64,000 nt of DNA from Flagellimonas pacifica. GTDB lineage: Bacteria > Bacteroidota > Bacteroidia > Flavobacteriales > Flavobacteriaceae. Below are positions 28,493-37,437 of the stretch, one piece after another. A program made the position numbers and the translations under genes. The DNA lies in contig NZ_OBEH01000001.1 in NCBI RefSeq assembly GCF_900215465.1, positions 620,001-684,000 of the forward strand. The letters run 5' to 3'. Numbering within the stretch: the first letter of the stretch is position 1; each line of letters opens with the position of its first letter. The notes below the pieces were generated by a model. The model was not told where the DNA came from, did no database searches, and worked only from the letters and a program-made list of their open reading frames with translations.

Positions 28493-29251
28493 ATGAAAAA
28501 AAGAAAAAATACAATCCTTCTCCCTATAATAGCTTTTGCTTTTTTCAATTTCCATATTGGTTTGGCCCAAGGTACTACAACAAAAGTGCGTTCGTTTGAT
28601 AAAGTTATCATAAGCCCTCATATAGAAGTAATCTTCCAACAAGGCAACTCTGAAAGCGTACTTATTGAAAGTAGCACGGTATCCGCAAATAAAATCAACA
28701 TTGAGGTCAATTCAAAAACGCTTCGTATATATCTGGACGATGCCAAAGAACTAACCAAAAGTGAGAAAACTTACCATCAAGGATACAAACAAAAAAGACC
28801 CATTTACAAAGGAACGGTGTTAAAGGCCATTGTTACCTATAAAAATCTTGAAGAACTCTCTTTACGGGGAGAAGAAAAATTTATTTGCAAGAGTACATTG
28901 ACCGGAGACAAGTTCCGTCTAAAGATTTATGGTGAATCCCAGGTATATATTAAAAGTTTAGCACTGAGGTCACTTCAAACTACTATTTATGGGGAAAGCT
29001 ATTTGGAACTTGAAGATGGTACTGTAGATCGACAAAAAATAACGGCATATGGAGAAACTAGGGTTAACACTTTAGGTGTTGAAAGTAAATCGGCCAAAGT
29101 AACGGCATATGGAGAAGGTAGTTATCGATTAAATGTAAGTGACAATTTGAAAATAACCGCGTATGGAGAAGCTACTGTGGCATATCAAGGAAATCCTGAA
29201 GTAAACAAAGGCATAATTATAGGGCGCTCTAGAATTCAAAAAATACAGTAA
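28493..29251 (+). CDS. Exported GIN-domain (DUF2807) protein with YGE repeats
   Basis: A 252-residue exported protein. The signal peptide ends near FHIGLAQG (about residue 26). The rest fits the head GIN domain (DUF2807) family, whose members form a right-handed beta-helix-like fold; the opening KVRSFDKVIISPHIEVIFQQ is characteristic. The second half has five spaced copies of a YGE turn: IYGES, IYGES, AYGET, AYGEG, AYGEA, about 18-22 residues apart. In the DNA two copies share AACGGCATATGGAGAA exactly 60 bases apart (29041 and 29101). It is embedded between permeases 8 and 9, so it is probably an extracytoplasmic partner or cargo of the exporter. Function unknown. Confidence 0.8.
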   Translation: MKKRKNTILLPIIAFAFFNFHIGLAQGTTTKVRSFDKVIISPHIEVIFQQGNSESVLIESSTVSANKINIEVNSKTLRIYLDDAKELTKSEKTYHQGYKQKRPIYKGTVLKAIVTYKNLEELSLRGEEKFICKSTLTGDKFRLKIYGESQVYIKSLALRSLQTTIYGESYLELEDGTVDRQKITAYGETRVNTLGVESKSAKVTAYGEGSYRLNVSDNLKITAYGEATVAYQGNPEVNKGIIIGRSRIQKIQ

Positions 29252-29276
29252 GTCATTAATAATAGAAACAAAAGGC

Positions 29277-31637
29277 ATGTTTAAAAACTATCTAAAAATA
29301 GCTTGGCGCAACTTGCTCCGCAATAAAGGCTTTTCATTGCTTAATATTATTGGGCTTTCTATTGGGTTAGCAGTTGTAACCCTGATTGTTCTATGGATCA
29401 ATTTTGAGGTTAGCTATGATCGGTTTCATGAAAACAATGACCGCGTTTATCAAGTAAACAATCAATATCCAGTAGATGGGGAAATCTGGACTTGGAACTC
29501 TACTCCCAAAATAATGGCCTCGGTGATTGCCAAAGATTACCCTGAAGTGGAAAACGTTTCGAGGTATAACTATGAAGATACTTTCCTGTTTTCAATCGGT
29601 GATAAAAGAATAAAATCGACAGGTTCAATAGTTGACCCAGATTTTCTTAAGATTTTTAGTTTTCCTTTGGTGGAAGGTAACATTGAAACTGTCTTAAAAG
29701 ATGTCAATTCCGTTGTTGTCACCCAAAAATTGGCGGAAAAACTGTTTGGAAACGAATCACCAATAGGAAAGATTCTAAAGGTGGACAATGCAGACAGTTT
29801 TACAGTTACTGGAGTGTTAAAGGATCTACCCCGGAATACAACTTTTAACTTCGAATTCTTGATGCCATGGGCATACTTGCATCAAAAAGGATGGAATGAT
29901 GATTATTGGAGCAATAATTCTGTTGCGACCTATGTCATGCTTAAATCAGGAACCAATTATGAGATCTTCTCAAAAAAAATCAAATCCCTTAGAGAGAGGT
30001 ACGACAAAGAATCTCCAGAAATGGAAACCTTATTGTACCCTTTTGAGCGAACCTATCTCTATTCGAAATTTGAAAATGGTATTGAGGTAGGAGGTAGAAT
30101 AGATATAATCCGATTGTTTGGAATCATTGCAGGAATTATTTTGATTATTGCATGTATCAACTTTATGAACTTGAGTACCGCTCGAAGTGAAAAACGCGCC
30201 AAGGAAGTTGGCGTTCGTAAAGTGATAGGTGCAAAAAAAGGAGCATTGGTCAGTCAGTTTTTGGGCGAATCCATACTCATTTCCTCAATCGCTGCTTTTC
30301 TTGCAATTTTAATTGTTTGGGCTTCTTTGCCATCATTTAACACACTAATTGAAAGGGAATTATCACTCAATTTTACCGATAAATGGTTTTGGTTATCCGC
30401 TGTTGGAATAGTGCTATTTACAGGTGTGTTGGCCGGTAGTTATCCGGCATTATATCTTTCCTCATTTAAACCAGTTTCAGTCATAAAAGGGGTCTTTAAA
30501 AAAGAGAGCACGCTTGTTAGTCCAAGAAAAGTGTTGGTCGTACTTCAATTTTCAATCGCTATAATACTTATTACAGCCACCATTGTGGTAAATCAACAGT
30601 TGGTCAATGTACAGGACAGGGACCTTGGTTACAACAAAGATAAACTAGTATACATAGCCATGGAAGGCACAATAAAAGAAAAGTATCCTTTGATAAAGGA
30701 GGCATTGTTAAATTCAGGGGCTGCTACAGCGGTTACGCGAACTGTTTCTCCCCCAACAGAGAATTGGAGTAATTCTTGGGATATTGGTTGGAAAGGCAAA
30801 AAAGAAGATGATAAGACCTTGATCTTACGTTTTACCGCGGATACGGATATTGTAAAAACTCTGGGGCTGGAACTAGTAGCGGGAAGGGATTTGGACCATA
30901 TCAGGTTCCCTACAGATTCCACCGCTATGCTGATCAATGAAACAGCCATGCGCCATATGGGTTTTGAACAGCCTATAGGTCAGCAAGTAGAAGATATGGG
31001 CAGGCAATGGAACGTGGTAGGTGTGGTAAAGGACTTTATCCTTACTTCACCATTTCAGAAAATAGAACCCATAATCATACATTCAGCAGGAGAGTGGACA
31101 AACTTTATTACGCTAAAACTCAATGGAGAATACAAAACTGCTCACAATATTGCTAGTCTTTCCCAAATATTCAAAGAATATAACCCAGAATATCCATTTG
31201 AATATGAATTTGTAGATCAGCAATACGCCAAAAAGTTCAACGACGAAAAACAAACTGGACAACTGGTAAGTTTGTTTACAGTATTGACTATTTTCATTTC
31301 GTGTTTAGGGTTATTTGGACTTACCAGTTATATGGCAGAGAATAGAATTAAAGAGATTGGTGTGCGAAAAGTTCTGGGGGCAACCGTACAAAGTATAACA
31401 ACCTTGTTATCAGTAGATTTTTTAAAACTGGTACTGATATCAATTGTATTGGCCATTCCAGTTTCATGGTATTTTATGACCAAATGGCTCGAGAGTTTCG
31501 CCTATAAGGTGACTATTTCCTGGTGGTTCTTTGCTTTGGCAGGAGTTTTAGCCTTAGCGATAGCTTTTTTAACGGTAAGTTATCAGGCCATAAAAGCAGC
31601 AATTGCAAATCCTGTAAAAAGTTTAAGAACTGAATAA
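29277..31637 (+). CDS. Duplicated MacB/FtsX-type ABC permease 9 of 9 (subtype A)
   Basis: A 786-residue permease starting 25 bases after the GIN-protein gene. Subtype A marks are FERTYLYSKFENGIEVGG before TM2, ARSEKRAKEVGVRKVIG after TM2, and FEYEFVDQQYAKKF closing periplasmic domain 2. The second half has IKEIGVRKVLG and the tail is NPVKSLRTE. It is separated from the rest of the array by the GIN gene and is followed after only 10 bases by the second ATPase. GIN protein, permease 9 and ATPase 2 may therefore act as a unit. Confidence 0.9.
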   Translation: MFKNYLKIAWRNLLRNKGFSLLNIIGLSIGLAVVTLIVLWINFEVSYDRFHENNDRVYQVNNQYPVDGEIWTWNSTPKIMASVIAKDYPEVENVSRYNYEDTFLFSIGDKRIKSTGSIVDPDFLKIFSFPLVEGNIETVLKDVNSVVVTQKLAEKLFGNESPIGKILKVDNADSFTVTGVLKDLPRNTTFNFEFLMPWAYLHQKGWNDDYWSNNSVATYVMLKSGTNYEIFSKKIKSLRERYDKESPEMETLLYPFERTYLYSKFENGIEVGGRIDIIRLFGIIAGIILIIACINFMNLSTARSEKRAKEVGVRKVIGAKKGALVSQFLGESILISSIAAFLAILIVWASLPSFNTLIERELSLNFTDKWFWLSAVGIVLFTGVLAGSYPALYLSSFKPVSVIKGVFKKESTLVSPRKVLVVLQFSIAIILITATIVVNQQLVNVQDRDLGYNKDKLVYIAMEGTIKEKYPLIKEALLNSGAATAVTRTVSPPTENWSNSWDIGWKGKKEDDKTLILRFTADTDIVKTLGLELVAGRDLDHIRFPTDSTAMLINETAMRHMGFEQPIGQQVEDMGRQWNVVGVVKDFILTSPFQKIEPIIIHSAGEWTNFITLKLNGEYKTAHNIASLSQIFKEYNPEYPFEYEFVDQQYAKKFNDEKQTGQLVSLFTVLTIFISCLGLFGLTSYMAENRIKEIGVRKVLGATVQSITTLLSVDFLKLVLISIVLAIPVSWYFMTKWLESFAYKVTISWWFFALAGVLALAIAFLTVSYQAIKAAIANPVKSLRTE

Positions 31638-31647
31638 ATTAAAAACT

Positions 31648-32313
31648 ATGTTATTACAACTAAACAATATTTTTAAATGGGTCAACTCTGGTGGCCAACG
31701 CATTTTTCTATTAAAAGACATCAACCTCAATGTTAATGAAGGTGAATTTATTTCCATTATGGGACCCTCTGGCTCCGGCAAGTCAACCTTGCTCAATGTT
31801 ATAGGTATGTTAGATGGATTTGATGAAGGTGAGTACCATTTTCTGGAGGAATCGGTGCATTCTCTTAAGGAAAAGCACAGGGCAAATCTTTATAAGGAGT
31901 ACATTGGTTTTGTATTTCAGTCGTACCACCTACTGGATGAATTGACTGTAAAGGAAAACTTGGAAATGCCATTGCTTTATAAGAAGTTTAAAGGTTCTGA
32001 ACGCAAAGCCATGGTAGCAGATATGTTGGACCGTTTCAATATTGTTGGAAAGAAAGATTTGTTTCCTGCCCAACTGAGTGGCGGGCAACAACAACTTGTT
32101 GGTATAGCCCGAGCGTTGATATCTAATCCAAAACTTATTTTGGCCGATGAGCCTACAGGAAATTTAAACTCGGCACAAGGAGAGGAGATTATGGAGCTGT
32201 TCAAAAAACTGAATGAAGAAGATGGCGTGACCATTATCCAAGTAACCCACTCCGAAAAGAACGCTGCTTATGGTTCACGAATCATCAATTTATTGGATGG
32301 GAGAAAGGTCTAA
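31648..32313 (+). CDS. Second MacB/LolD-type ABC ATPase, with altered D-loop
   Basis: A 221-residue ATPase and the last gene of the operon. Walker A GPSGSGKST (about 39-47), Q-loop FVFQSYHLLDELTV, Walker B LILADEP and switch VTHSE are intact. Two positions differ from the first ATPase. The signature runs LSGGQQQLVGIARA, with Leu where Arg is usual. The D-loop reads GNLNS, with Asn in place of the conserved Asp. D-loop changes can alter coupling between the two ATP sites in other ABC proteins, so activity here may be lower or may depend on pairing with ATPase 1. Its stop overlaps the stop of the convergent oxidoreductase gene by three bases. Confidence 0.9.
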   Translation: MLLQLNNIFKWVNSGGQRIFLLKDINLNVNEGEFISIMGPSGSGKSTLLNVIGMLDGFDEGEYHFLEESVHSLKEKHRANLYKEYIGFVFQSYHLLDELTVKENLEMPLLYKKFKGSERKAMVADMLDRFNIVGKKDLFPAQLSGGQQQLVGIARALISNPKLILADEPTGNLNSAQGEEIMELFKKLNEEDGVTIIQVTHSEKNAAYGSRIINLLDGRKV

Positions 32314-32323
32314 TCTATTAGAC
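32308..32323. terminator. Short bidirectional terminator-like inverted repeat
   Basis: GTCTAA and TTAGAC form perfect six-base arms around TCTA. The repeat spans the overlapping stop codons of ATPase 2 (plus) and the oxidoreductase (minus). No strong T-run follows on either side, so termination here is only a possibility. Confidence 0.3.
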
Positions 32324-33428
32324 TGGCCAATTCTTTTCCAATCAAACTGCCTAGGGCAACACCCATTCCACCAAGGCGCACGCCACACATAACATTATTG
32401 GACACCCGTTCTACAATGGGTGTCTTTTGTTTTCCAACACCCATGATACCGCTCCAGCGTTGGTCAATTTCCACTTCCTGATGGGGTAAAATTACTTTTT
32501 GCAGCAATTGCTCCAACTTATTTTGAATCAACTCCGTTTGTCCAAACGCAGTAGTCTCCTCTGCCTTAAAATCCAAATTCCTTCCGCCTCCCAATAAAAT
32601 GCGATTATCAATATTCCTAAAATAATAATATCCTTCGTCCAAATGAAAAGTGCCTTTTATCTTCAGGTTCTTTATAGGTTTGGTCACCAACACTTGTGCC
32701 CTTGCAGGGAGTATGGTTTCTTTTTTTAACAACTTTGCCGCAAATCCATTGGTGGCCACAAGCAATTTTTTTGTTTCAAAAGAAAAGAAATCGGTTGCAA
32801 CGGATACGCTATTGCCAACATCTTCAAAATGTTTGACCTCTACACTATTTAGAATATGTACTCCTTTTTTTAATACTTTTTGAAGCAAAGCATCCATAAG
32901 TTTCCCTGTATCCAATTGCCCTTCAAACTTATGGGTGATATATTGATTTTCAACATTTCCGAAACTAAAGACATTATCTTTCTTGATAAAAGGGGCCTCT
33001 CCAAAAATTGGTTTGAGCAACTTATTTATTGCTTCCATTCCACCCAAACATGATTCAAAAAGATTCAGACTGGATTTTAGGAAAAGTTCATGGCCGCCAT
33101 TTTGTTGAAAACCTATTGATTCATCGCCTAAAAGTTTTCGCGAAAGTTGAATGCCCTCCCAGCGTTTTTTTACCAAATCAGCCACGTCCTCTTTAGTATG
33201 TGTCCTCAAGTCTGATAAAACCTCTGAAATACTCCCAAAACAGGCAAACCCTGCATTTTTTGTGCTGGCACCTTGTGGAAGCATTCCTTTCTCAAGCACT
33301 AAAACTTTAGCCGCCGGGTACTTCTCTTTTAACTGAAGGGCACAATTAAGCCCAACTATTCCACTTCCAATTATGGTAAAATCCACATTGGAAAGCCAAG
33401 TCTTATATTCCCAATAGCTTAACTCCAT
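32310..33428 (-). CDS. FAD-dependent amino-acid oxidase-like oxidoreductase (DAO family)
   Basis: A 372-residue flavoprotein. The Rossmann dinucleotide motif GSGIVG (21-26) sits in FTIIGSGIVGLNCALQLKE and is followed by an acidic VLEKG turn. GASTKNAGFACFG matches the FAD-contact segment of glycine/D-amino-acid oxidase-type enzymes. The C-terminus closes the fold with MCGVRLGGMGVALG. The family oxidises amines or amino acids; the substrate here cannot be read. A terminator separates it from accC upstream, so it is probably transcribed separately. Confidence 0.8.
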   Translation of the reverse strand: MELSYWEYKTWLSNVDFTIIGSGIVGLNCALQLKEKYPAAKVLVLEKGMLPQGASTKNAGFACFGSISEVLSDLRTHTKEDVADLVKKRWEGIQLSRKLLGDESIGFQQNGGHELFLKSSLNLFESCLGGMEAINKLLKPIFGEAPFIKKDNVFSFGNVENQYITHKFEGQLDTGKLMDALLQKVLKKGVHILNSVEVKHFEDVGNSVSVATDFFSFETKKLLVATNGFAAKLLKKETILPARAQVLVTKPIKNLKIKGTFHLDEGYYYFRNIDNRILLGGGRNLDFKAEETTAFGQTELIQNKLEQLLQKVILPHQEVEIDQRWSGIMGVGKQKTPIVERVSNNVMCGVRLGGMGVALGSLIGKELASLID

Positions 33429-33430
33429 AA

Positions 33431-33457
33431 AACAAAAACCCCGATTTTCATCGGGGC
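33431..33457 (-). terminator. Intrinsic terminator after accC
   Basis: CCCCGAT (33439-33445) and ATCGGGG (33450-33456) form a GC-rich stem with a four-base loop. On the minus strand it is followed by TTTTTGTT. It closes the accB-accC transcript just past the accC stop codon. Confidence 0.85.
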
Positions 33458-33463
33458 TGGTTA

Positions 33464-34816
33464 TTAATATGAATATTTTTCGTCCATTTCAAAATCTTCC
33501 ATGAACTTGGTGGTATAATTGCCCGCCAAATAGTCCGGATGATCCATCAATTGTCTATGGAACGGAATGGTAGTTTTTACACCCTCGATCACAAATTCAT
33601 CTAGAGCCCTACGCATTTTGTTGATAGCCTCTTCCCTTGTTTGGGCCGTAGTAATCAACTTAGCGATCATAGAGTCATAGTTTGGGGGAATAATATAACC
33701 ACTATATACATGAGTGTCCAGACGTATACCATGACCTCCAGGGGTGTGCAATGTTGTGATTCTTCCTGGTGATGGCCTAAAGTCATTATATGGATCCTCT
33801 GCATTGATCCTACATTCAATGGAATGTAGTTTTGGAAGGTAGTTTTTTCCTGAAATAGGAACTCCTCCCGCAACCAAAATCTGCTCACGGATAAGATCAT
33901 AATCCACTACCTGTTCTGTTATGGGATGCTCTACCTGAATACGGGTATTCATCTCCATAAAGTAGAAATTTCTGTGTTTATCCACCAAAAACTCTACTGT
34001 CCCGGCACCTTCATATTTAATGAATTCTGCAGCTTTCACTGCGGCGGCACCCATTTCTTCACGAAGTGAATCCGTCATAAACGGAGAGGGTGTCTCTTCT
34101 GTAAGCTTTTGGTGCCTACGTTGAACGGAGCAATCTCTTTCTGATAGATGGCATGCTTTTCCGTACTGATCTCCTACAACCTGAATCTCAATATGTCTCG
34201 GTTCTTCTATCAATTTCTCCATGTACATTCCGCCATTGCCGAATGCTGCAGTTGCTTCTTGTACTGCGCTTTCAAAATTGGGTTCCATTTCGTCCTCCGA
34301 CCAAATGGCTCGCATCCCTTTTCCACCACCACCGGCAGTGGCCTTTATCATTACGGGATAGCCCATTTTCTTTGCCGTCTTTTTGGCATCCTCAACATCT
34401 TTTAAAAGACCATCAGAACCAGGAACACAGGGCACCCCCGCCTTTTTCATGGTTTCTTTGGCTGTGGCTTTGTCCCCCATTCTATCAATCTGCTCTCCAG
34501 AAGCTCCAATGAACTTAATTTCGTGCTCGGCACATATTTTTGAGAACTTGGAATTCTCCGAAAGGAATCCATATCCTGGGTGAATGGCATCTGCATTGGT
34601 GATTTCCGCAGCTGCAATAATATTGGGAATCTTTAAATAGGATTCATGACTGGGTGCGGGACCAATACAAACCGCTTCGTCAGCAAATCGCACATGAAGG
34701 CTTTCTTCATCTGCTTTGGAGTATACCGCTACTGTTTTTATACCCATTTCCTTGCACGTACGTATAATACGGAGTGCAATCTCACCTCTATTTGCAATCA
34801 ACACTTTTTTAAACAT
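33464..34816 (-). CDS. accC: Acetyl-CoA carboxylase, biotin carboxylase subunit
   Basis: A 450-residue ATP-grasp enzyme that carboxylates biotin on AccB in the first step of fatty-acid synthesis. Recognisable parts are the N-terminal [20 protein letters not shown], the glycine loop [14 protein letters not shown], the catalytic region [15 protein letters not shown] and [20 protein letters not shown] (split across the ATP-grasp core). The length matches the family. The ATG at 34816 (MFKKVLIAN) is preferred to the one three codons upstream. It lies 88 bases after accB and ends at a strong terminator. Confidence 0.96.
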   Translation of the reverse strand: MFKKVLIANRGEIALRIIRTCKEMGIKTVAVYSKADEESLHVRFADEAVCIGPAPSHESYLKIPNIIAAAEITNADAIHPGYGFLSENSKFSKICAEHEIKFIGASGEQIDRMGDKATAKETMKKAGVPCVPGSDGLLKDVEDAKKTAKKMGYPVMIKATAGGGGKGMRAIWSEDEMEPNFESAVQEATAAFGNGGMYMEKLIEEPRHIEIQVVGDQYGKACHLSERDCSVQRRHQKLTEETPSPFMTDSLREEMGAAAVKAAEFIKYEGAGTVEFLVDKHRNFYFMEMNTRIQVEHPITEQVVDYDLIREQILVAGGVPISGKNYLPKLHSIECRINAEDPYNDFRPSPGRITTLHTPGGHGIRLDTHVYSGYIIPPNYDSMIAKLITTAQTREEAINKMRRALDEFVIEGVKTTIPFHRQLMDHPDYLAGNYTTKFMEDFEMDEKYSY

Positions 34817-34904
34817 AGAAAACAATTTTAAACTGTGAATTCTAAATCTTAAATGATTTTAAACGACTTGTATAAGCCACTTAAAATTTAGCATTTAAAA
34901 TTTT

Positions 34905-35393
34905 CTATGACGGATCAACCAAAAATAAAGGCTGGTCAAATTCTACCGGAGAAGAGTCATCCACCAACACTTTAACAATCTTTCCAGCAACTTCTGATTC
35001 AATATCATTGAAAAGCTTCATTGCTTCAATAACACAAAGCACATCTCCCGGATTGATTGTACTACCTACCTCAACAAATACTGGCTTATCTGGAGATGGT
35101 TTTCTATAAAATGTTCCAATTATTGGAGATTTAATGGTGATGTATTTCGAATCATCTTCGGCTGAAGCTTGTTCTTTTGCCGGAGCGGCCGGGTCAGCTG
35201 CTACTGGAGCTGGGGCCACGGGCATGGCTGGAGCTTGTGCCATTGGAATTTGCTGTACAATTGTAGTCTCGGGAGTAGAAGACCCACTTCCTGTACGAAT
35301 TGTAATCTTAATGTCTTCCATCTCCAATTTTACCTCGCTAGCACCCGATTTGGCTACAAACTTGATTAAACTTTGAATTTCCTTAATGTCCAT
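34905..35393 (-). CDS. accB: Acetyl-CoA carboxylase, biotin carboxyl carrier protein
   Basis: A 162-residue carrier protein. An N-terminal helical part (1-35) is followed by an Ala/Pro-rich flexible linker (about 45-78). The C-terminal biotinyl domain carries the acceptor lysine Lys126 in VIEAMKLFNDIE. It shuttles carboxybiotin between AccC and the carboxyltransferase. The carboxyltransferase subunits are not in this window. It lies 25 bases after fabH and before accC in the same direction. Confidence 0.96.
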   Translation of the reverse strand: MDIKEIQSLIKFVAKSGASEVKLEMEDIKITIRTGSGSSTPETTIVQQIPMAQAPAMPVAPAPVAADPAAPAKEQASAEDDSKYITIKSPIIGTFYRKPSPDKPVFVEVGSTINPGDVLCVIEAMKLFNDIESEVAGKIVKVLVDDSSPVEFDQPLFLVDPS

Positions 35394-35418
35394 GGAATAT
35401 GATTTAGTTAGTTGTTCT

Positions 35419-36414
35419 TTATGAATTATATGCCCATTTTAGGTAAATGGATCCCCAGGTAAACCCTCCGCCAAAAGCCGCAAAAATAAGATTGTCACCT
35501 TTTTTAAGTTGCTTCTCGTAATCGTACAACAATAAAGGTAATGTTGCAGATGTGGTATTTCCATATCTTTGAATGTTCATCATTACCTTATCAGCATCTA
35601 CACCCATCCTATTGGCCGTAGCATCAATAATACGTTTATTGGCCTGATGTGGCACCAACCAGTTTACATCTTCTTTGGTTAGTCCGTTTCGCTCCATAAT
35701 CAAAGCTGAAACATCTGCCATATTGGAAACGGCAAATTTAAATACCGATTTTCCATCTTGATATACATAGTGTTGTTTGTTCTTTACGGTTTCTTCCGAA
35801 GCCGGCAAGATTGAACCACCCGCCTCAATCTTTAAAAACTGACGGCCACAACCATCTGTTCTTAGGTATTCATCCTGATGTCCTAGACCTTCATCATTAG
35901 GCTCAAAAAGCACGGCTCCAGCTCCATCACCAAAAATGATGCATGTAGTCCGGTCTGTATAGTCTATAATGGAAGACATCTTATCCGCTCCTATCAACAA
36001 CACTTTTTTATAACGCCCTGATTCAATATAGGAAGTAGCTGTTGACATTCCGTACAAAAAACTGGAACAAGCTGCCTGTAGATCATAGGAAAAGGCATTG
36101 ACCGCTCCTATTTCTGATGCTACGTACGCTGCTGTTGCGGCAACGGGAAGATCTGGGGTTGCAGTGGCCACCAATACAAAATCAATTTCTGCCGGGTCTA
36201 CTCCGCTTTTTTTAATCAAATCTTCAGCAGCCTTTATGGCCATATAAGATGTTCCTTTGTTCTCTTCCTTTAGGATTCTACGTTCTTTAATTCCAGTTCT
36301 TGTAGTAATCCATTCGTCGTTTGTGTCCACCATTGTTTCCAACACTTTGTTGGACAAAACGAAGTCGGGAACATACCCTCCCACAGCTGTAATCGCTGCT
36401 GTTTGTTTTTTCAT
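35419..36414 (-). CDS. fabH: Beta-ketoacyl-ACP synthase III
   Basis: A 331-residue condensing enzyme that starts fatty-acid chains by joining acyl-CoA to malonyl-ACP. The catalytic triad is visible: Cys116 in LQAACSSFLYG, His256 in WLVPHQANKRI and Asn286 in RYGNTTSA. TNDEWITTRTGIKERR (about 31-46) is the usual N-terminal signature. The start at 36414 (MKKQTAAITAVGG) matches the family. A start 14 codons upstream adds an unconserved leader. It follows the rpmF terminator, so it probably has its own promoter in the 170-bp gap. Confidence 0.95.
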   Translation of the reverse strand: MKKQTAAITAVGGYVPDFVLSNKVLETMVDTNDEWITTRTGIKERRILKEENKGTSYMAIKAAEDLIKKSGVDPAEIDFVLVATATPDLPVAATAAYVASEIGAVNAFSYDLQAACSSFLYGMSTATSYIESGRYKKVLLIGADKMSSIIDYTDRTTCIIFGDGAGAVLFEPNDEGLGHQDEYLRTDGCGRQFLKIEAGGSILPASEETVKNKQHYVYQDGKSVFKFAVSNMADVSALIMERNGLTKEDVNWLVPHQANKRIIDATANRMGVDADKVMMNIQRYGNTTSATLPLLLYDYEKQLKKGDNLIFAAFGGGFTWGSIYLKWAYNS

Positions 36415-36530
36415 ATTAGTGTCTTTTTTTGTCAAAAAAGTTAAAATTTGACCCAAAAACGGTGAAAAATAGTCATTTTATATGACTTTTTGGCCAAAAT
36501 TGACTGGTTTTTAAAATTAGCTATATTCCA

Positions 36531-36563
36531 TAAAAAAACTCCCGTTGTTAAAAAACGGGAGTT
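36531..36563 (-). terminator. Intrinsic terminator after rpmF
   Basis: AACTCCCGTT (36537-36546) and AACGGGAGTT (36554-36563) form a ten-base stem. On the minus strand a run of seven T residues follows. It separates DUF177-rpmF from fabH, although some readthrough into the fatty-acid genes is common in this gene order. Confidence 0.85.
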
Positions 36564-36586
36564 GGTTTATTTTAAAGCCTTTGGGA

Positions 36587-36787
36587 TTAAGCGGCAGTTT
36601 CTTCTTCTGTTTTGTCTATCAAAACTTGCCCTCGATAGTACAATTTACCTTCATGCCAATGTGCTCTGTGGAACAAGTGCATTTCTCCAGTTACGGAGTC
36701 TTTGGCAATTGTTGGCGCTGTTGCCTTGTAGTGGGTCCTTCTTTTGTCCCTTCTGGTTTTTGAAATTTTTCTTTTAGGATGTGCCAT
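36587..36787 (-). CDS. rpmF: 50S ribosomal protein L32
   Basis: A 66-residue ribosomal protein with the N-terminal signature [20 protein letters not shown]. It has none of the four zinc-binding cysteines found in some L32 forms, so it is the zinc-independent type. It lies seven bases after the DUF177 gene, the usual partner of rpmF. Confidence 0.96.
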   Translation of the reverse strand: MAHPKRKISKTRRDKRRTHYKATAPTIAKDSVTGEMHLFHRAHWHEGKLYYRGQVLIDKTEEETAA

Positions 36788-36794
36788 TATAAAC

Positions 36795-37325
36795 CTATTT
36801 GTCCGTTAGTAACTTTTTTAAATCATCCCATCTGGGATCTGTATTTTCTGATTCTTCTTTGATTTCTTTTGGCTGTAATTCTTCCAGCTTGTCCAAGATC
36901 TCAGATTGCAACGTTCCATCCAATACACCTGGATGTATACGTTTTTGGGGAACGGCCAACACCAACATTTCATAAACATATTGCGAAATATTGATTTGGT
37001 ACTCTCCGTGGGGAATGATTAAAATCTCATCGTTCTCATCATTATATTCTTCCCCAAATTTGATAACCAGGTGCAGATTTGAACTAACGGGTTGGTCATA
37101 AGGTTCACCTGTTAAATCACAATCTACATTCACTGTCCCTTTTGCCTCAATTTCCAGTTCCATCATATTGTTCATTTTGTCCAATATGGCAGCAATATCT
37201 ATTGAAGCGGCATTAAATTCTTGGTATTCAAAAGATTCAAAGAACGTATTGTCAATCTCATACCCAAACTCATGTTTCCCTAACTTCAGTCCCGAAAAAG
37301 GAATAAAAAACTCCTTTAGCTTCAT
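36795..37325 (-). CDS. DUF177 (YceD) family protein
   Basis: A 176-residue protein of the DUF177/YceD family, which is linked to 23S rRNA accumulation and is almost always encoded before rpmF. Features are the beta-rich N-terminal part, [21 protein letters not shown] and the conserved acidic [21 protein letters not shown] segment (read in two parts). The ATG at 37325 ([12 protein letters not shown]) is chosen; the adjacent ATG at 37328 is equally possible. It is coupled to rpmF. Confidence 0.88.
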   Translation of the reverse strand: MKLKEFFIPFSGLKLGKHEFGYEIDNTFFESFEYQEFNAASIDIAAILDKMNNMMELEIEAKGTVNVDCDLTGEPYDQPVSSNLHLVIKFGEEYNDENDEILIIPHGEYQINISQYVYEMLVLAVPQKRIHPGVLDGTLQSEILDKLEELQPKEIKEESENTDPRWDDLKKLLTDK

Positions 37326-37437
37326 CATTTCTACACTTAAGGTTTGTGTACCAGCCCCTAAAGGCGGGGGCAAAGATACTATTTATTTAGAAAACCACAA
37401 TTCAATTGCAATAAATATAATATGAGCCTAGCAAGTT

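Noticed and set aside
9103..31637. Recent tandem duplication or assembly artefact of the permease genes
   Set aside because: The start regions agree in protein but differ at many silent positions, and the periplasmic domains differ strongly, so the copies are old and real.
9103..31637. CRISPR array or repeat-mediated mobile region
   Set aside because: The regular pattern is made of whole coding genes; there are no short direct repeats with spacers, no cas genes, transposase or integrase.
34148..34512. Plus-strand frames of 85-119 residues inside accC
   Set aside because: They are antisense shadows of a highly conserved gene, with skewed Cys, Phe and His content and no domain.
35134..35376. 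Ala/Gly-rich plus-strand frame inside accB
   Set aside because: It is the complement of the Ala/Pro linker of AccB; the composition comes from the linker codons.
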